From assembly GCA_000179315.1 (NCBI GenBank), contig ADZZ01000272.1, positions 1-43,240 on the forward strand: 43,240 bases of DNA. The letters are read 5' to 3'. How positions within the stretch are numbered: the first letter of the stretch is position 1; every line of letters starts with the position of its first letter. Below the pieces are notes generated by a model. That model searched no databases. It was not told where the DNA came from and was given only the letters and a program-made list of their open reading frames with translations. The stretch comes from a delta proteobacterium NaphS2. Lineage in GTDB: Bacteria > Desulfobacterota > DSM-4660 > Desulfatiglandales > Desulfatiglandaceae. Below are positions 7,754 to 17,593 of this stretch, piece after piece. The position numbers and the translations under genes are program-made.

Positions 7754-9258
7754 TTTTCCACACCAACTTCCGTTTGGGCAAAGAGAAACGCAATTTTAGA
7801 AAGACCGCTGCTTCGGGTGTTACTTGGATGTTGGGCAGTTCGGTTTGCCTAAAGGTTACCAGTCTTGCCGTGAACATTGTTTTGGCTAGATTGTTGGTTC
7901 CATCTGATTTTGGCGCTGTTGCTTTAGCACTGGGATTTACAGGTATATTGCAGACTTTCGCTGAAATGGGTACTTCTGTGGCAATCGTACAGATGGATTC
8001 CGTCACGCCGAGTACATTAGACAGCGCGTTTACAACAACCTTGGTCACGACCTTAATCATTGGCACGTCGCTTTGGGTGTCAGCGTCCTTTATTGCCGAC
8101 TTTTTCTCGATGCCTGTTGTCAAAAATCTTCTAAGAATTGCGGCTGTTGCCTATTTTTTCCGAGGGCTTTTTGCTTTGCAACGGTGCCTTTTGCTGAGGG
8201 AATTCCATTATAAGAAGATAGCCTTTCTCGACTTCCTCGGATATGCACTTTACGGCTTTACTGCAACAGTATTGGCAATATATGGATTTGGGGCATACAG
8301 CATGGCATGGGCTCAGCTTGTTTGGACAATGGGGCTTTTAACCGCAGGCTCAGTCGTTACCGGTTATTTTCCAAAAGGTTTGGGAAACTGGAAAGAGATG
8401 CGCTATTTGGTCCGATTTGGCAGTTGGGTATCGCTTTCGAGAATCATTAGGAACTTAGGAGGCAATGTTGATCGCTTTGTTATTGGAAAGGCCATAGACG
8501 CAAATGCATTAGGCGTCTATAGTTTGGCGCAACGTTTTGTAACCATTGCACCGGACTCTTTCAGCCGTATAATTGATCAGGTCATGCTGCCGGTTTACTC
8601 CAAGTTCAAGAATGATCCGAACCGGATTGAGAATGGTTATTGGGAAGCCCTTAGCTATAGCTCGATTATCCTTTTGCCGCCAATATTCTTGCTATTTCTA
8701 TTGGCGAAACCGATAGTATTGCTTGTCCTTGGGGAAAAATGGCATATGGTCGTCCCGGTTATCCGTATCATGTCCTTGTATGCCATGACACGTGCTCTTG
8801 GAGAGGGCATTTTTGATTCGGTTGTTTTTGCGAGTGGTCGCCCTCACATTGTAACGGTAGTAAGTATCTTCAGGCTGATCGTCTTCCCGTTTTGCTTAAT
8901 CGTGGGTGCCTATTGGGGTCTCATTGGTATAACATGGGGTTTTGCTGTTTTTGGAGTCTTGGCGCGGTTATTCTCACAATTTCTTTTGCATAAGTTTTTC
9001 AATTTTTCTTTTTTTCGTTTCTTTCGGGAAATCAGCCCGGCATTCTTGTGCGCCATGGTTGCGGCTATTCCATGTTTGGTTATTTCCTCAAATTATAATT
9101 TCACAAACAATATTTGGCTAACCCTATTTATAATTATTTCCAATTCCTTCCTTTGGTTAGGCCTCTACGGTCTATGTGGCCAATTTTTCATGTCAGAGAA
9201 GATAAATTTTTTGTTCGAACAATCGAAACACTTCCTTCTTGCCAGGAAGCCAACGTAA
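7684..9258 (+). CDS. Oligosaccharide flippase, MOP/Wzx family
   Basis: A polytopic membrane protein with about 12-14 hydrophobic segments. The opening after the charged leader is typical of Wzx-type flippases: TAASGVTWMLGSS, then VNIVLARLLVPSDFGAVALA. Mid-protein features include FGSWVSLSRIIRNLGGNVDRF and the IDANALGVYSLAQRF loop. It would move undecaprenyl-linked repeat units across the inner membrane. The start is unclear: ATG 7684 has a weak upstream AAGG and would overlap the previous gene by 70 bp; TTG 7774 gives a more usual length but lacks a ribosome-binding site. Overlap and spacing suggest cotranscription with its neighbours. Confidence 0.85.
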   Translation: MGNRSLRFPKLNQSTQQSTDKAIIFHTNFRLGKEKRNFRKTAASGVTWMLGSSVCLKVTSLAVNIVLARLLVPSDFGAVALALGFTGILQTFAEMGTSVAIVQMDSVTPSTLDSAFTTTLVTTLIIGTSLWVSASFIADFFSMPVVKNLLRIAAVAYFFRGLFALQRCLLLREFHYKKIAFLDFLGYALYGFTATVLAIYGFGAYSMAWAQLVWTMGLLTAGSVVTGYFPKGLGNWKEMRYLVRFGSWVSLSRIIRNLGGNVDRFVIGKAIDANALGVYSLAQRFVTIAPDSFSRIIDQVMLPVYSKFKNDPNRIENGYWEALSYSSIILLPPIFLLFLLAKPIVLLVLGEKWHMVVPVIRIMSLYAMTRALGEGIFDSVVFASGRPHIVTVVSIFRLIVFPFCLIVGAYWGLIGITWGFAVFGVLARLFSQFLLHKFFNFSFFRFFREISPAFLCAMVAAIPCLVISSNYNFTNNIWLTLFIIISNSFLWLGLYGLCGQFFMSEKINFLFEQSKHFLLARKPT

Positions 9259-9304
9259 AAGCCAAATTATTTAAATTTTTGTCCAAACAGAAAAAGATCA
9301 TTTT

Positions 9305-11167
9305 ATGGAATCAGACAATCGAACTAACGTTTTTCAGATTAAGATTTTTGATGACATAGACAATGACGAGCTTGTTTCTAACTGGAGACGCATTGAAAAA
9401 GCCTATGACTATTTTCCGCAAAGCCGATATGGTTGGTGTGCACCGTGGTGGAAAACCTTTGGTGGCAAACGAGTATTGCATGTAATCACTGCTATCGACC
9501 AAAACAAAAAGATTGTTGGGATAGCCCCATGTTGCATTGAAAGGGCGTTCGGCTGTAAGCTACTGCGGTCTTTTCCAATCCATTTCGGCGATTTCTATAC
9601 ATTTATCGTCGAAAATGAAAGCTACTATGAAGATATTGTAAATGTAGTAATCGAATATATGAAATCATTTTCCGGGTGGAATGCTGTCAAGCTGGATCAG
9701 GTTAATCAGGAGGACAGAATCCATGGCTTATTGATTAATATGAGATTTGGCAAGAAGGAAATGACCCAAATCATCACAGCCAGATTCGAAAATAATTCAA
9801 TCAATGAATTCATTTCAAAATTATCAAAAAACACACGCAAAAAAATTAAAAACAAGAAAAAAAGATTAAATAACGACTATATTTTGACTGTTCATGAATA
9901 TGATAATTATAAAGGATATTTGGAGATTTTTCATGATTTGAGAATGATTTATAAGAAAAGATGGTCAAGAGATATGCGCGAAATGCAATATCAATGTAGG
10001 AATAAGGCACTTAATAATTGTTTTGGCCAAAAAAAGGTGATCATATTTGTGTTAAAGGCAAACGATAAGATTATAGCTTTTCTAATTGGCTTTTTGCATA
10101 AATTAACATTTTATGCTTGGAAGATTTCTCATGACCCTGATTTTAATCAATATTCACCTGGTTTCTTAATGATCTATTACACTATGCAGACCCTAATGGC
10201 TAAGAACATTTTTAGAATGAATTTTATGGGCGGAGGGCATGAACACGACAAAGTTTGGGCAAAAGACGGTTTTATAACAATGAACTATTTTATGTTATTT
10301 TCAGATGGGTCTCTTCGAGGAAAATTTTTAAGAAACTATTTTCTTCAGTGGAGAGATATTCTAACGCATTTCTACTACAGAATTAGCCACACAAAACCAT
10401 TCTATGAAAAATTAAGATTTCTTACATTCAGCACCCAGGTTTGGAATATGAAATCTCTGGCCCCATTAAAGGATTTTGTTGAGAAAAAAGTTATTCTTCG
10501 TATACGACAATTTGGCTGGCGAACATCAGTGATTCAAGGTCTAAAGTCAGTGATACGACCTATTTATCAAAATGATACCGATCTAATTTTTATATGTCCA
10601 AAACGGCCTGAAATTCCGAAGGAAAGTTATCGTGAAGTTCAACTACTTACATTAGAGAAACTGGAAGAGAGAAAAACTGCTTGGGGACTTTTAAGAATTG
10701 ACGAACAGAGGCTCAGGAATTTTCTTAATCAAGGCTGTATGGGTTTTCTGATCGAAAAGGGCGAACAACTGGCGGGCTATGCATTCATTCAGACGAGCGG
10801 TACATATCCATTCGGAAAAAACGGACAATTTATCGTACCCGATAAGGTTGCTGTTTTTAAAAACCAGTTTGTGTTCCCGGCATTTCGTGGTCAACGCCTG
10901 ACCTTTCAACTCAATGCGGCCAGGTCCTCATCAATCCCAACAGAAAAAGTACCCATAGTTTTTGTCCTTCCCGAAAACAAGTATGCGATTAGGAGCCTAA
11001 AGAAACGAGGATTCTTCGCAACACTTAAAGTCGTTCGCTCCATTTGGTTTAAAAGACATACTAAACAGCGTATCTACGTCATTAAAGAAAATGATTTGAA
11101 CCAGGTCATGATAGGTGGCTTCGAACCCGATAAGAATAGAAGAACAGATTTGAGGCAAAATGGTTGA
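9305..11167 (+). CDS. Double GNAT-domain acetyltransferase (FemAB/CelD-like plus GNAT)
   Basis: This 620-residue protein appears to hold two acyltransferase domains. Residues ~20-330 match the FemAB/CelD-like type often found in exopolysaccharide operons: SRYGWCAPWWKTFGGKR, VVGIAPCC-like IVGIAPCC, the basic KNTRKKIKNKKKRL loop, and VIIFVLKANDKIIAFLIGF. After a connecting region, residues ~450-590 form a second GNAT-like domain with GFLIEKGEQLAGYAFIQ, an FPAFRGQRL acetyl-CoA loop and NKYAIRSLKKRGF near the end. It may acylate sugars or an amino-sugar/peptide group on the polymer; the substrate is unknown. It is more AT-rich than the following genes. It overlaps the next gene by 8 bp, implying coupled translation. 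Confidence 0.75.
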   Translation: MESDNRTNVFQIKIFDDIDNDELVSNWRRIEKAYDYFPQSRYGWCAPWWKTFGGKRVLHVITAIDQNKKIVGIAPCCIERAFGCKLLRSFPIHFGDFYTFIVENESYYEDIVNVVIEYMKSFSGWNAVKLDQVNQEDRIHGLLINMRFGKKEMTQIITARFENNSINEFISKLSKNTRKKIKNKKKRLNNDYILTVHEYDNYKGYLEIFHDLRMIYKKRWSRDMREMQYQCRNKALNNCFGQKKVIIFVLKANDKIIAFLIGFLHKLTFYAWKISHDPDFNQYSPGFLMIYYTMQTLMAKNIFRMNFMGGGHEHDKVWAKDGFITMNYFMLFSDGSLRGKFLRNYFLQWRDILTHFYYRISHTKPFYEKLRFLTFSTQVWNMKSLAPLKDFVEKKVILRIRQFGWRTSVIQGLKSVIRPIYQNDTDLIFICPKRPEIPKESYREVQLLTLEKLEERKTAWGLLRIDEQRLRNFLNQGCMGFLIEKGEQLAGYAFIQTSGTYPFGKNGQFIVPDKVAVFKNQFVFPAFRGQRLTFQLNAARSSSIPTEKVPIVFVLPENKYAIRSLKKRGFFATLKVVRSIWFKRHTKQRIYVIKENDLNQVMIGGFEPDKNRRTDLRQNG

Positions 11168-12293
11168 TATCATAGTAGGAGGAGATGTTTGTCCCATCGG
11201 TAGGGCTTTGCCTGCCTTCATGAATGGAAATGCAATTTCTATTTTTAATGACACTCTTCAAGCATTTAGAGATTCTGACTTAGCCATTGTTAATCTCGAG
11301 TGTGCTTTACTTCCAGATTCACCAAGACCCATTTTAAAAGATGGGCCCGCTCTTGGGGTTCCCCAAGATTGTATATATGGTATCAAGAACGCGGACATCA
11401 ACTTTGTCAATATGGCGAACAATCACTGTATGGATTTTGGAACCGAGGGCATCAAAATCACAATTGAAACCTGCCAAAAAGGGGGCATTGGTTATTTCGG
11501 CGCTGGAAGAAACCTTGCTGAGGCGGGCAAACTGCTGATCAAAGAGATTAAGGGAAAAAGAATCGCGTTCTTGGGAATTGCGGAGCATGAATTTTCTATC
11601 GCGGGCCCCAATTCCTGGGGAGCCAACCCGCTTGACCTGATAACTCTCGTGCGACATATCAAATCCATTCGTAATACTTATGATTTTCTATTAGTGCTTT
11701 TTCACGGTGGTAAAGAACACTACCCGTTTCCGACCCCAAAACAGATGGAAACCTGTCGATTCATGGCGGAACTGGGCGCAAACGCTATAATATGTCAGCA
11801 TTCCCACTGCCCAGGTTGCTATGAAATACATAACGGCGCACCAATATTTTACGGTCAGGGAAACCTGATTTTTGACAAAAAAAACTCCCCTCTATCCTGG
11901 CGGGAAGGTTTCTTGATTAGACTCAACATCAAGAGTTATGGCCAGTGTGATTTCGATCTAATTCCATATACCCAATTTGGAGAAAGATTTGGTGTCAACA
12001 GGCTTTCAGGAAGGGAACTTGAGAGATTTAATGAACAGTTTGATTCAAGGTCTAGAACTATTTTGGAACCAAATTTTGTTACTGACAATTGGGAAGCGTA
12101 CTGCCGGGAACAGAAGTACACATATTTGAGTCGCCTTCATGGGCACAGCCGTTTTTTCCGTGTTTTGAACAGAAAGTCCCATTTTACTGATTGGCTATAT
12201 TCCAGCAAAAAGAGAACCATGCTGCGAAATGTCGTCGAGTGTGAAACCCATCGAGAGGTTTTGGAAACTCTTTGGAGGCGTTTGGAAGCATGA
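11160..12293 (+). CDS. CapA-family (PGA_cap) metallophosphatase-like protein
   Basis: The protein is 377 residues and carries the CapA family motifs in order: GGDVCPIGR, NLECALL, VNMANNHCMDFG, LLVLFHGGKEHYPFP, ICQHSHCPGCYEI and IFYGQGNLIFD. These form the calcineurin-like metal site (Asp, Asn-His, His, His-x-His). CapA/PgsA is needed for poly-gamma-glutamate capsules, and relatives are widespread in surface-polymer loci, where their chemistry is less clear. There is no signal peptide or transmembrane helix, unlike classical CapA, which suggests a cytoplasmic role. It starts within the previous gene (8-bp overlap) and its stop overlaps the next start (ATGA). Confidence 0.85.
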   Translation: MVDIIVGGDVCPIGRALPAFMNGNAISIFNDTLQAFRDSDLAIVNLECALLPDSPRPILKDGPALGVPQDCIYGIKNADINFVNMANNHCMDFGTEGIKITIETCQKGGIGYFGAGRNLAEAGKLLIKEIKGKRIAFLGIAEHEFSIAGPNSWGANPLDLITLVRHIKSIRNTYDFLLVLFHGGKEHYPFPTPKQMETCRFMAELGANAIICQHSHCPGCYEIHNGAPIFYGQGNLIFDKKNSPLSWREGFLIRLNIKSYGQCDFDLIPYTQFGERFGVNRLSGRELERFNEQFDSRSRTILEPNFVTDNWEAYCREQKYTYLSRLHGHSRFFRVLNRKSHFTDWLYSSKKRTMLRNVVECETHREVLETLWRRLEA

Positions 12294-13480
12294 GCCGAAT
12301 AAGAATGACTTTACCCATTTTTCATTCAAAATTTCTTAGCTATGCAAAGGGATGGAAAACAAAAAACAAGATTATTGTAATAGAAAGCGATGATTGGGGG
12401 GCTATTCGAACCTCCTCCCGCGAGGCCTACGAAAGATTGAAGTCCGATGGGTACGCATTGGATAAATCCCCCTACGCCCTCGACTCACTTGAAACAGAAT
12501 CCGACCTGACGGAATTGTATTCTGTTTTAGATAATATAAAGGACTACCGAGGTAGATCAGCTTGCTTTACGGCCAATATGATACTCGCCAACCCGGATTT
12601 CGCGGCTATAAAGGCGTCGGGTTTCAAAGACTATTTTTACGAACCGGCGGAACTGGCTCTGAAAAGAGATCGCCAAAGGAGGAACGTGTTGGCTTTGTGG
12701 AAAGAGGGCCGAAATCGCAATATATTCATACCACAATTTCACGGGCGTGAACACATCCGTTATTGGGAATGGCTGGAGGCGCTTAAGAATGGATCGCCGG
12801 AAGCCCATGAGACCTTCACGCTCAACATGTGCGGTGTTCCACTTCGCGCATCGAAAGAAACACAGAGCTTTTACCTGCCGATGTATCTCGACGACCACGA
12901 ATTAAAATCCAAGTCAGTAAACATAAAGGAAGTAATTACTGAAGGTGTAAAACTTTTTGAGAAAACCTTTGGTTACCGCTCTCTTAGCACTGTAGCCCCC
13001 AATGTCACGTGGACACCGACTGTCGAGAAGATTTGGTATGACAACAACATAAATTATATTCAGGGGGGACTCACACAAATTATACCGAATGGGAATGGTG
13101 GTAAGCGCGTTGCACATTATACGGGCGAAAGGAGCCTCTTTGGCGGATTGTATCTGAGCAGAAACTGCACTTTCGAGCCTTCTAAATCGAGTGATTCCGG
13201 TTATTGGCAAATTAGTCTAAAGCAAATTAGGAGGGCTTTCGCGTTTAAAGAGCCCGCAATCTTATCTACACATCGGGTCAATTACATTGGCAACATTAAG
13301 AGTGAAAATAGGGATAGGGGCCTCAACCAACTGAAAAGTTTACTTGATGCTGTTCTCGATAAATGGCCAGACACCATCTTCCTTTCGACACCGGAGCTTG
13401 GTTTTATGATTGAAAATAACATTCAGAGTATCGACGCACTTGAAATAAGAGGAGAACAAATATTCCCGTTAGTATCATAG
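12290..13480 (+). CDS. Polysaccharide deacetylase-like protein
   Basis: A protein of 396 residues if started at ATG 12290, which overlaps the capA stop as ATGA and follows GGAGG at 12274-12278. The TTG at 12272 is less likely. It resembles a distant carbohydrate-esterase/deacetylase: IIVIESDDWGAIRTS has the paired aspartates of the metal site, FIPQFHGREHIRYW supplies histidines, and ILSTHRVNYIG is a late conserved-looking block. Families of this type sit in capsule loci and are annotated only loosely as polysaccharide (de)acetylases. It has no signal peptide, so it may act on lipid-linked intermediates in the cytoplasm. The activity itself is inferred. Confidence 0.6.
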   Translation: MSRIRMTLPIFHSKFLSYAKGWKTKNKIIVIESDDWGAIRTSSREAYERLKSDGYALDKSPYALDSLETESDLTELYSVLDNIKDYRGRSACFTANMILANPDFAAIKASGFKDYFYEPAELALKRDRQRRNVLALWKEGRNRNIFIPQFHGREHIRYWEWLEALKNGSPEAHETFTLNMCGVPLRASKETQSFYLPMYLDDHELKSKSVNIKEVITEGVKLFEKTFGYRSLSTVAPNVTWTPTVEKIWYDNNINYIQGGLTQIIPNGNGGKRVAHYTGERSLFGGLYLSRNCTFEPSKSSDSGYWQISLKQIRRAFAFKEPAILSTHRVNYIGNIKSENRDRGLNQLKSLLDAVLDKWPDTIFLSTPELGFMIENNIQSIDALEIRGEQIFPLVS

Positions 13481-13546
13481 CGGCTAAGCCAGATCCAGTT
13501 CTCTTCGGTTAACCGCCAATCTAAGTCTATGGAAGGGAAGTTTCGA

Positions 13547-15109
13547 ATGGAGGAGTTAGAAACGAGCCTGCATCTCTACCAACCCCCATTATATAGTGGA
13601 CAGGATGGAAACTGGTATTCAAGTTTCGAGAAAGCAGCCAGCACTTGTTCGGCGTTGACGGTGGATTCAGCCGCCGTTTTATCAATTTTGAATTTTGGTT
13701 GGGTTTGCGGAGACTTGACCCTTTTCCATGAGGTCCGCAGAAGGCCGTGGCTTTCGAGAGTCGGTGAAGATCACAGACCAATACTTAGAATTGTTCCGAA
13801 ACACGGGTGGAAATTTGATTCAGCTTCAAATATCGCGTCTGATCTTCTAAAACTACTTGAGAGAGAGGCTCAAAGAGTCTGTGAAAAAGCAGACCAGGTT
13901 TGTGTCTTGTTAAGCGGCGGACTCGACAGCCGAATTGTAGCCGGCGTTCTTTCCAGGCTATATCGGGCCGGTGATCTAAAATGCAAGCCGTTCGCATTGA
14001 CATGGGGCTTCAGTCAATCCAGAGATGCGTATTATGCCCATAACGTGGCGAAAACACTTGGATTTGACTGGGAAAATGTCGAGTTTGGACCTGACACGGT
14101 CATGGAAAATATTGATGTAGCCGCAAAAGAACTGGGCTGTCTTCACTCCCCGGAAATGCTTCATTATATGACTTGGTTCAAAAACATGCCCGAAAAAACC
14201 ATTGTTCTGGCTGGGAGTTATGGTGACTCCATAGGGCGCGCTGAATTCGCGGGAAAGCATCTGCTGGAACTATCACCTTTCAGAGCAAAAAACCCTTTCC
14301 AACTTTTCAAGATCAATTCCCATCCATCAGCGATAGCACGTATACGTGATGAATTTAGCTCGCTGGACGACAGAATTCCAGGATCCCCTGTCTACGCACA
14401 GTGCGAAGCTGCAATGCAGGGGCATCGGATGCGAGGAGGTCTTTCGCATGCTTTATCCATAATTAACAAGTACTGCAAAGTCTACCAGATGTTCACTGAC
14501 CCTGCTGTTTATAGTTACATGTGGTCTATTCATCCTAGCTACCGGAACGATGAAATCTATTTGGAAACACTCAGGAAACTGGATGGGCGTCTTGCCAATA
14601 TGCCTTGGGCGCGGACCAATCGCGCTATCAAAGGCAAAACGGTTGGAGCAAAATCGGGGCTGAAGGAGCAATACCATGACTATACGAAATGGTCTCAAGG
14701 GCCCTTATATATGCCTCTCAATAATATCATCGATCCCGAATGGTTTGCGCATACAGGTCTTTTTGTTCCCGAAAATATTGCAAAACTAAGCAGATCAGTT
14801 AAACAGGCCAAGGTGCGCGTAGGAAGGTTGAATGATATCTGGCTTTGGTTGGCAGCTTTCCGCAGATTTATTGAATTCATGGAGAGTTCAGGTCTGAAAA
14901 TAGACTTTTCTCCTCAAGAGGAACAACACCCTGAACTGTTTAGCGAATTTGTTTCTGATAAACCTGTTCAATTAATGTATCTTCTTCAATATCTTCCTAG
15001 CAGGTTCGAACAGATTAATAGAATGCTTAAATCTATTCGTGGAAATGCAAGAAATGCTAAAAGAGCCTATTTGCGAAAAAAGGCCATTAACAAATACCCT
15101 CCTTCGTAA
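13547..15109 (+). CDS. Asparagine synthetase-like amidotransferase, reduced N-terminus
   Basis: The central feature is the PP-loop ATP-binding motif VCVLLSGGLDSRIVAGVLSR at about residue 120, characteristic of AsnB-type ligases. FALTWGFSQSRDAYYAHNVA and LAGSYGDSIGRAEF follow as in the synthetase domain. The N-terminal ~100 residues resemble a shortened glutaminase domain and lack the N-terminal catalytic Cys at position 2, so ammonia from glutamine hydrolysis is doubtful. Such proteins are common in O-antigen and exopolysaccharide clusters and probably amidate a sugar acid or make another amide bond. ATG 13547 is preferred over 13529 because GGAAGGGAAG lies just upstream of it. The gap from the previous gene is about 65 bp. 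Confidence 0.78.
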   Translation: MEELETSLHLYQPPLYSGQDGNWYSSFEKAASTCSALTVDSAAVLSILNFGWVCGDLTLFHEVRRRPWLSRVGEDHRPILRIVPKHGWKFDSASNIASDLLKLLEREAQRVCEKADQVCVLLSGGLDSRIVAGVLSRLYRAGDLKCKPFALTWGFSQSRDAYYAHNVAKTLGFDWENVEFGPDTVMENIDVAAKELGCLHSPEMLHYMTWFKNMPEKTIVLAGSYGDSIGRAEFAGKHLLELSPFRAKNPFQLFKINSHPSAIARIRDEFSSLDDRIPGSPVYAQCEAAMQGHRMRGGLSHALSIINKYCKVYQMFTDPAVYSYMWSIHPSYRNDEIYLETLRKLDGRLANMPWARTNRAIKGKTVGAKSGLKEQYHDYTKWSQGPLYMPLNNIIDPEWFAHTGLFVPENIAKLSRSVKQAKVRVGRLNDIWLWLAAFRRFIEFMESSGLKIDFSPQEEQHPELFSEFVSDKPVQLMYLLQYLPSRFEQINRMLKSIRGNARNAKRAYLRKKAINKYPPS

Positions 15110-15170
15110 CAATGTTCTGACTGCGTTTCAATACAAATAATATTACTCTTTTTTTTGTATATATAGAATT

Positions 15171-16415
15171 GTGACAATCATATGTTATATATTTTATGTG
15201 TGTTATTTTCCGCTCTTGTACGCCGCCACTCCCAGTATACAGGGCGTTAGTTATCTTTGGATTTCTCTCTTTTTGTTAATTTTTGTTTTTTTTATCAGAA
15301 GCATCTCAAAGGCGGAAATTGAAGTTCGAAACATCTGGATTATTTCTCTTTTCTTTTTTACTGTCATTGTGTTTACATCCTTAATGTGGTCGAGCAACTA
15401 TTCCTATGATCTTTTCAATATTCAAAGATTATTTGCCAGATATATAGTACCTTTTCTGATAAGCGTCATGGCAGTGGTACTTTTTAAAAAGCGAGCAAAT
15501 GTAAGGCACTATGTTCGTCATATTTCAATTGTTGCGCTGCTAATGTCTGCTTTAAGTTTTTATCAAGCCTTTTTTGGGAGATTCGCAGCCGAAACAGATT
15601 TTCGTTCATCGGGAACATTTCAAAATCCTAATGTCCTAGCCGTGTTTTTGGTGCTGACAATTCCTTGTTTGATCTACAGTATTCAAGAAAGAATCTGCTG
15701 GAGATGGCTGTCGTTGACTGCATTAGCCTCTGTTGTTGGGGGAATTATCTGTACTGTTTCCAGAAAAGGCATGATTACAATGCTTTTCAGCTTTTTTTTG
15801 TTTTTTCTATTGAGAAAGCAATACAAAGCCTTTTTTTTCGTCTCTTTTGGTTTCCTGGTTTTGGCTACATTAGTCCTCAGGAGCGGGGGATTTGTCTCAC
15901 ACAGGTTTTTCGAGGATCATTTCGTTCGAAATATAGAAGGAAGAGGGAATGCAATACACAACGGCCTTATCATGATGGCCAATGAACCAATCAAATTATT
16001 TATGGGATTCGGATATGGCGGGTATACAACAAATCTAAGAAGAATGTTTAAAATACCAAGTTACGAGAGAGTATTGACCGCTCATAATGTCTATATTACT
16101 ATTCTTGTAAATTACGGCATTGTCGGTTTTTTTGCATTCATCATGATTTTTCTGTTTCCTTTGAAAAGGGCATTCCAATTTTTTTGGCAAGCGCCGGAAG
16201 CAAATTTAAAGCATGCATTTCTTAAGGATATGGCAATCATATGCATCGTAACGATATTGCCATTTATGTTTAACATCTATTTCACCGGTGGTGAATATGG
16301 CGATTACTTTTCAAACACAGTCTGCTACACCCAGATTTCCCTTTTTCTAGCGTCACTTAAAAGCGAAGAGAATTTTGGAGGCAACGAAAGCCTGCAATCG
16401 GGTGACAGCAATTGA
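15171..16415 (+). CDS. O-antigen polymerase/ligase family membrane protein (Wzy-like)
   Basis: The protein is 414 residues with about 10-11 hydrophobic segments. It has the large periplasmic loop typical of the Wzy_C family and the signature segment MANEPIKLFMGFGYGGY, followed by VLTAHNVYITILVNYGIVGF, the pattern that marks O-antigen ligase/polymerase proteins. In this setting (flippase upstream, glycosyltransferases downstream) a polymerase role is most likely. The DNA is strongly AT-rich. Its start is uncertain and lacks an obvious Shine-Dalgarno; the stop overlaps the next start by 4 bp (TTGA), implying translational coupling. Confidence 0.85.
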   Translation: MTIICYIFYVCYFPLLYAATPSIQGVSYLWISLFLLIFVFFIRSISKAEIEVRNIWIISLFFFTVIVFTSLMWSSNYSYDLFNIQRLFARYIVPFLISVMAVVLFKKRANVRHYVRHISIVALLMSALSFYQAFFGRFAAETDFRSSGTFQNPNVLAVFLVLTIPCLIYSIQERICWRWLSLTALASVVGGIICTVSRKGMITMLFSFFLFFLLRKQYKAFFFVSFGFLVLATLVLRSGGFVSHRFFEDHFVRNIEGRGNAIHNGLIMMANEPIKLFMGFGYGGYTTNLRRMFKIPSYERVLTAHNVYITILVNYGIVGFFAFIMIFLFPLKRAFQFFWQAPEANLKHAFLKDMAIICIVTILPFMFNIYFTGGEYGDYFSNTVCYTQISLFLASLKSEENFGGNESLQSGDSN

Positions 16416-17527
16416 AATCAAAAATACTCATTGCTGCCAAAGATGAAAAAAACAAGGGAGGTGTCGCAAATTATTTTAATCTCTTTTTCAACAAATTCGA
16501 GGACGAGCAAATTGAGATTGAGAGATTTGATATAGGATCCAGGTCAGAAGATTTCTACTTACGGGAAAAGGGAAAGTTACTATACCTATCGAGATTTCTA
16601 AAAGATGTATTTCGGTTGTTTAAAATTCTCACCGAAGATGAAAATAGAAAAGTCTTTCAAATCAATCCTTCACTGATCCCTTTACCTCTCGTAAGAGACG
16701 GGATAGCGATGATAATCGCCAAATTTCTCCGGAAAAAGACTATTGTTTTTATTCGAGGATGGGATCATAACGTCGCAGGCTTTATCGGCAACCACACTTG
16801 GGCTAGAACCTTATTTATACGCTTTTACAATCTTTCCGATTGCATAATTGTTTTGGCGAACCGTTTCAAAAAAGAACTTGTAAACTGGGGTCTCGATAAA
16901 AGGAAAATCTTCGTTTCGAGAACGATGTTTGACGGGGCGCGCGTTCAGAAACCATTAGGAAGAAACAAAATCCCCGTTTTTCTTTTTCTCAGCAGAATAT
17001 CAGAACTTAAAGGAGTCTATGAAATAATCGATGCTTTGGAAATGCTCATCAGAGAAGGTGATGATTGCCGAGTTATCTTCGTGGGATTTGGTAGAGATCC
17101 AGACAGCATTCCGAAACTCAAAGCCTATGCAGAGAAAAAAGCTGTCCTTACCCGTGTAGAGTTCAGAGGTTACCTGGAGGGGTACGAAAAATACAAAGCT
17201 TATGCTTCTGCAGATGTCTTTTTGCTGCCTTCTTACAAAGAAGGTTGCCCAAATTCAGTTCTGGAGGCCATGGCTTCAGGTTTGTTCATTATCTGTTCAG
17301 ATGTTGGTGCGCTAAGCGAGGTTGTGAAGGATAAAAGAAATGGCATTATTGTGAAGCCAAAAGATGCAGCCGATCTTCATGGAAAAATGAAATATGTTAT
17401 TGATAACATGAAAGAAATTAAGGTTCTTGGAAGAAAAAACATGGCCTATGCACAAAAGAATTTTGAATCACAAATGGTTATAGATCAAATAAGAAGGATC
17501 TACTCTTCTTTGTTAGAAAATCATTGA
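16412..17527 (+). CDS. Glycosyltransferase family 4
   Basis: This 371-residue enzyme has the GT-B fold of GT4. The N-terminal domain opens with KILIAAKDEKNKGGVANYF (glycine-rich acceptor loop). The C-terminal domain has FLFLSRISELKGVYEIIDAL, VIFVGFGRDPDSIP and the E-(7)-E nucleotide-sugar motif in SYKEGCPNSVLEAMASG. It transfers a sugar from an NDP donor to the growing lipid-linked unit; the sugar cannot be read from sequence. The start is TTG, overlapping the upstream polymerase stop. A 66-bp gap with no clear signal separates it from the next glycosyltransferase. Confidence 0.88.
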   Translation: MKSKILIAAKDEKNKGGVANYFNLFFNKFEDEQIEIERFDIGSRSEDFYLREKGKLLYLSRFLKDVFRLFKILTEDENRKVFQINPSLIPLPLVRDGIAMIIAKFLRKKTIVFIRGWDHNVAGFIGNHTWARTLFIRFYNLSDCIIVLANRFKKELVNWGLDKRKIFVSRTMFDGARVQKPLGRNKIPVFLFLSRISELKGVYEIIDALEMLIREGDDCRVIFVGFGRDPDSIPKLKAYAEKKAVLTRVEFRGYLEGYEKYKAYASADVFLLPSYKEGCPNSVLEAMASGLFIICSDVGALSEVVKDKRNGIIVKPKDAADLHGKMKYVIDNMKEIKVLGRKNMAYAQKNFESQMVIDQIRRIYSSLLENH

Positions 17528-17593
17528 AGATGCATTAGGGAAAATTTTTCGTCGTCGCTTATTTCTTTCGAATCTTACGACGAGTAATAGGAA

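Noticed and set aside
17528-17593. Terminator between the two glycosyltransferase genes
   Set aside because: TCGTCGT and ACGACGA could pair, but over a loop of about 20 nt with no T-run. The genes look cotranscribed.
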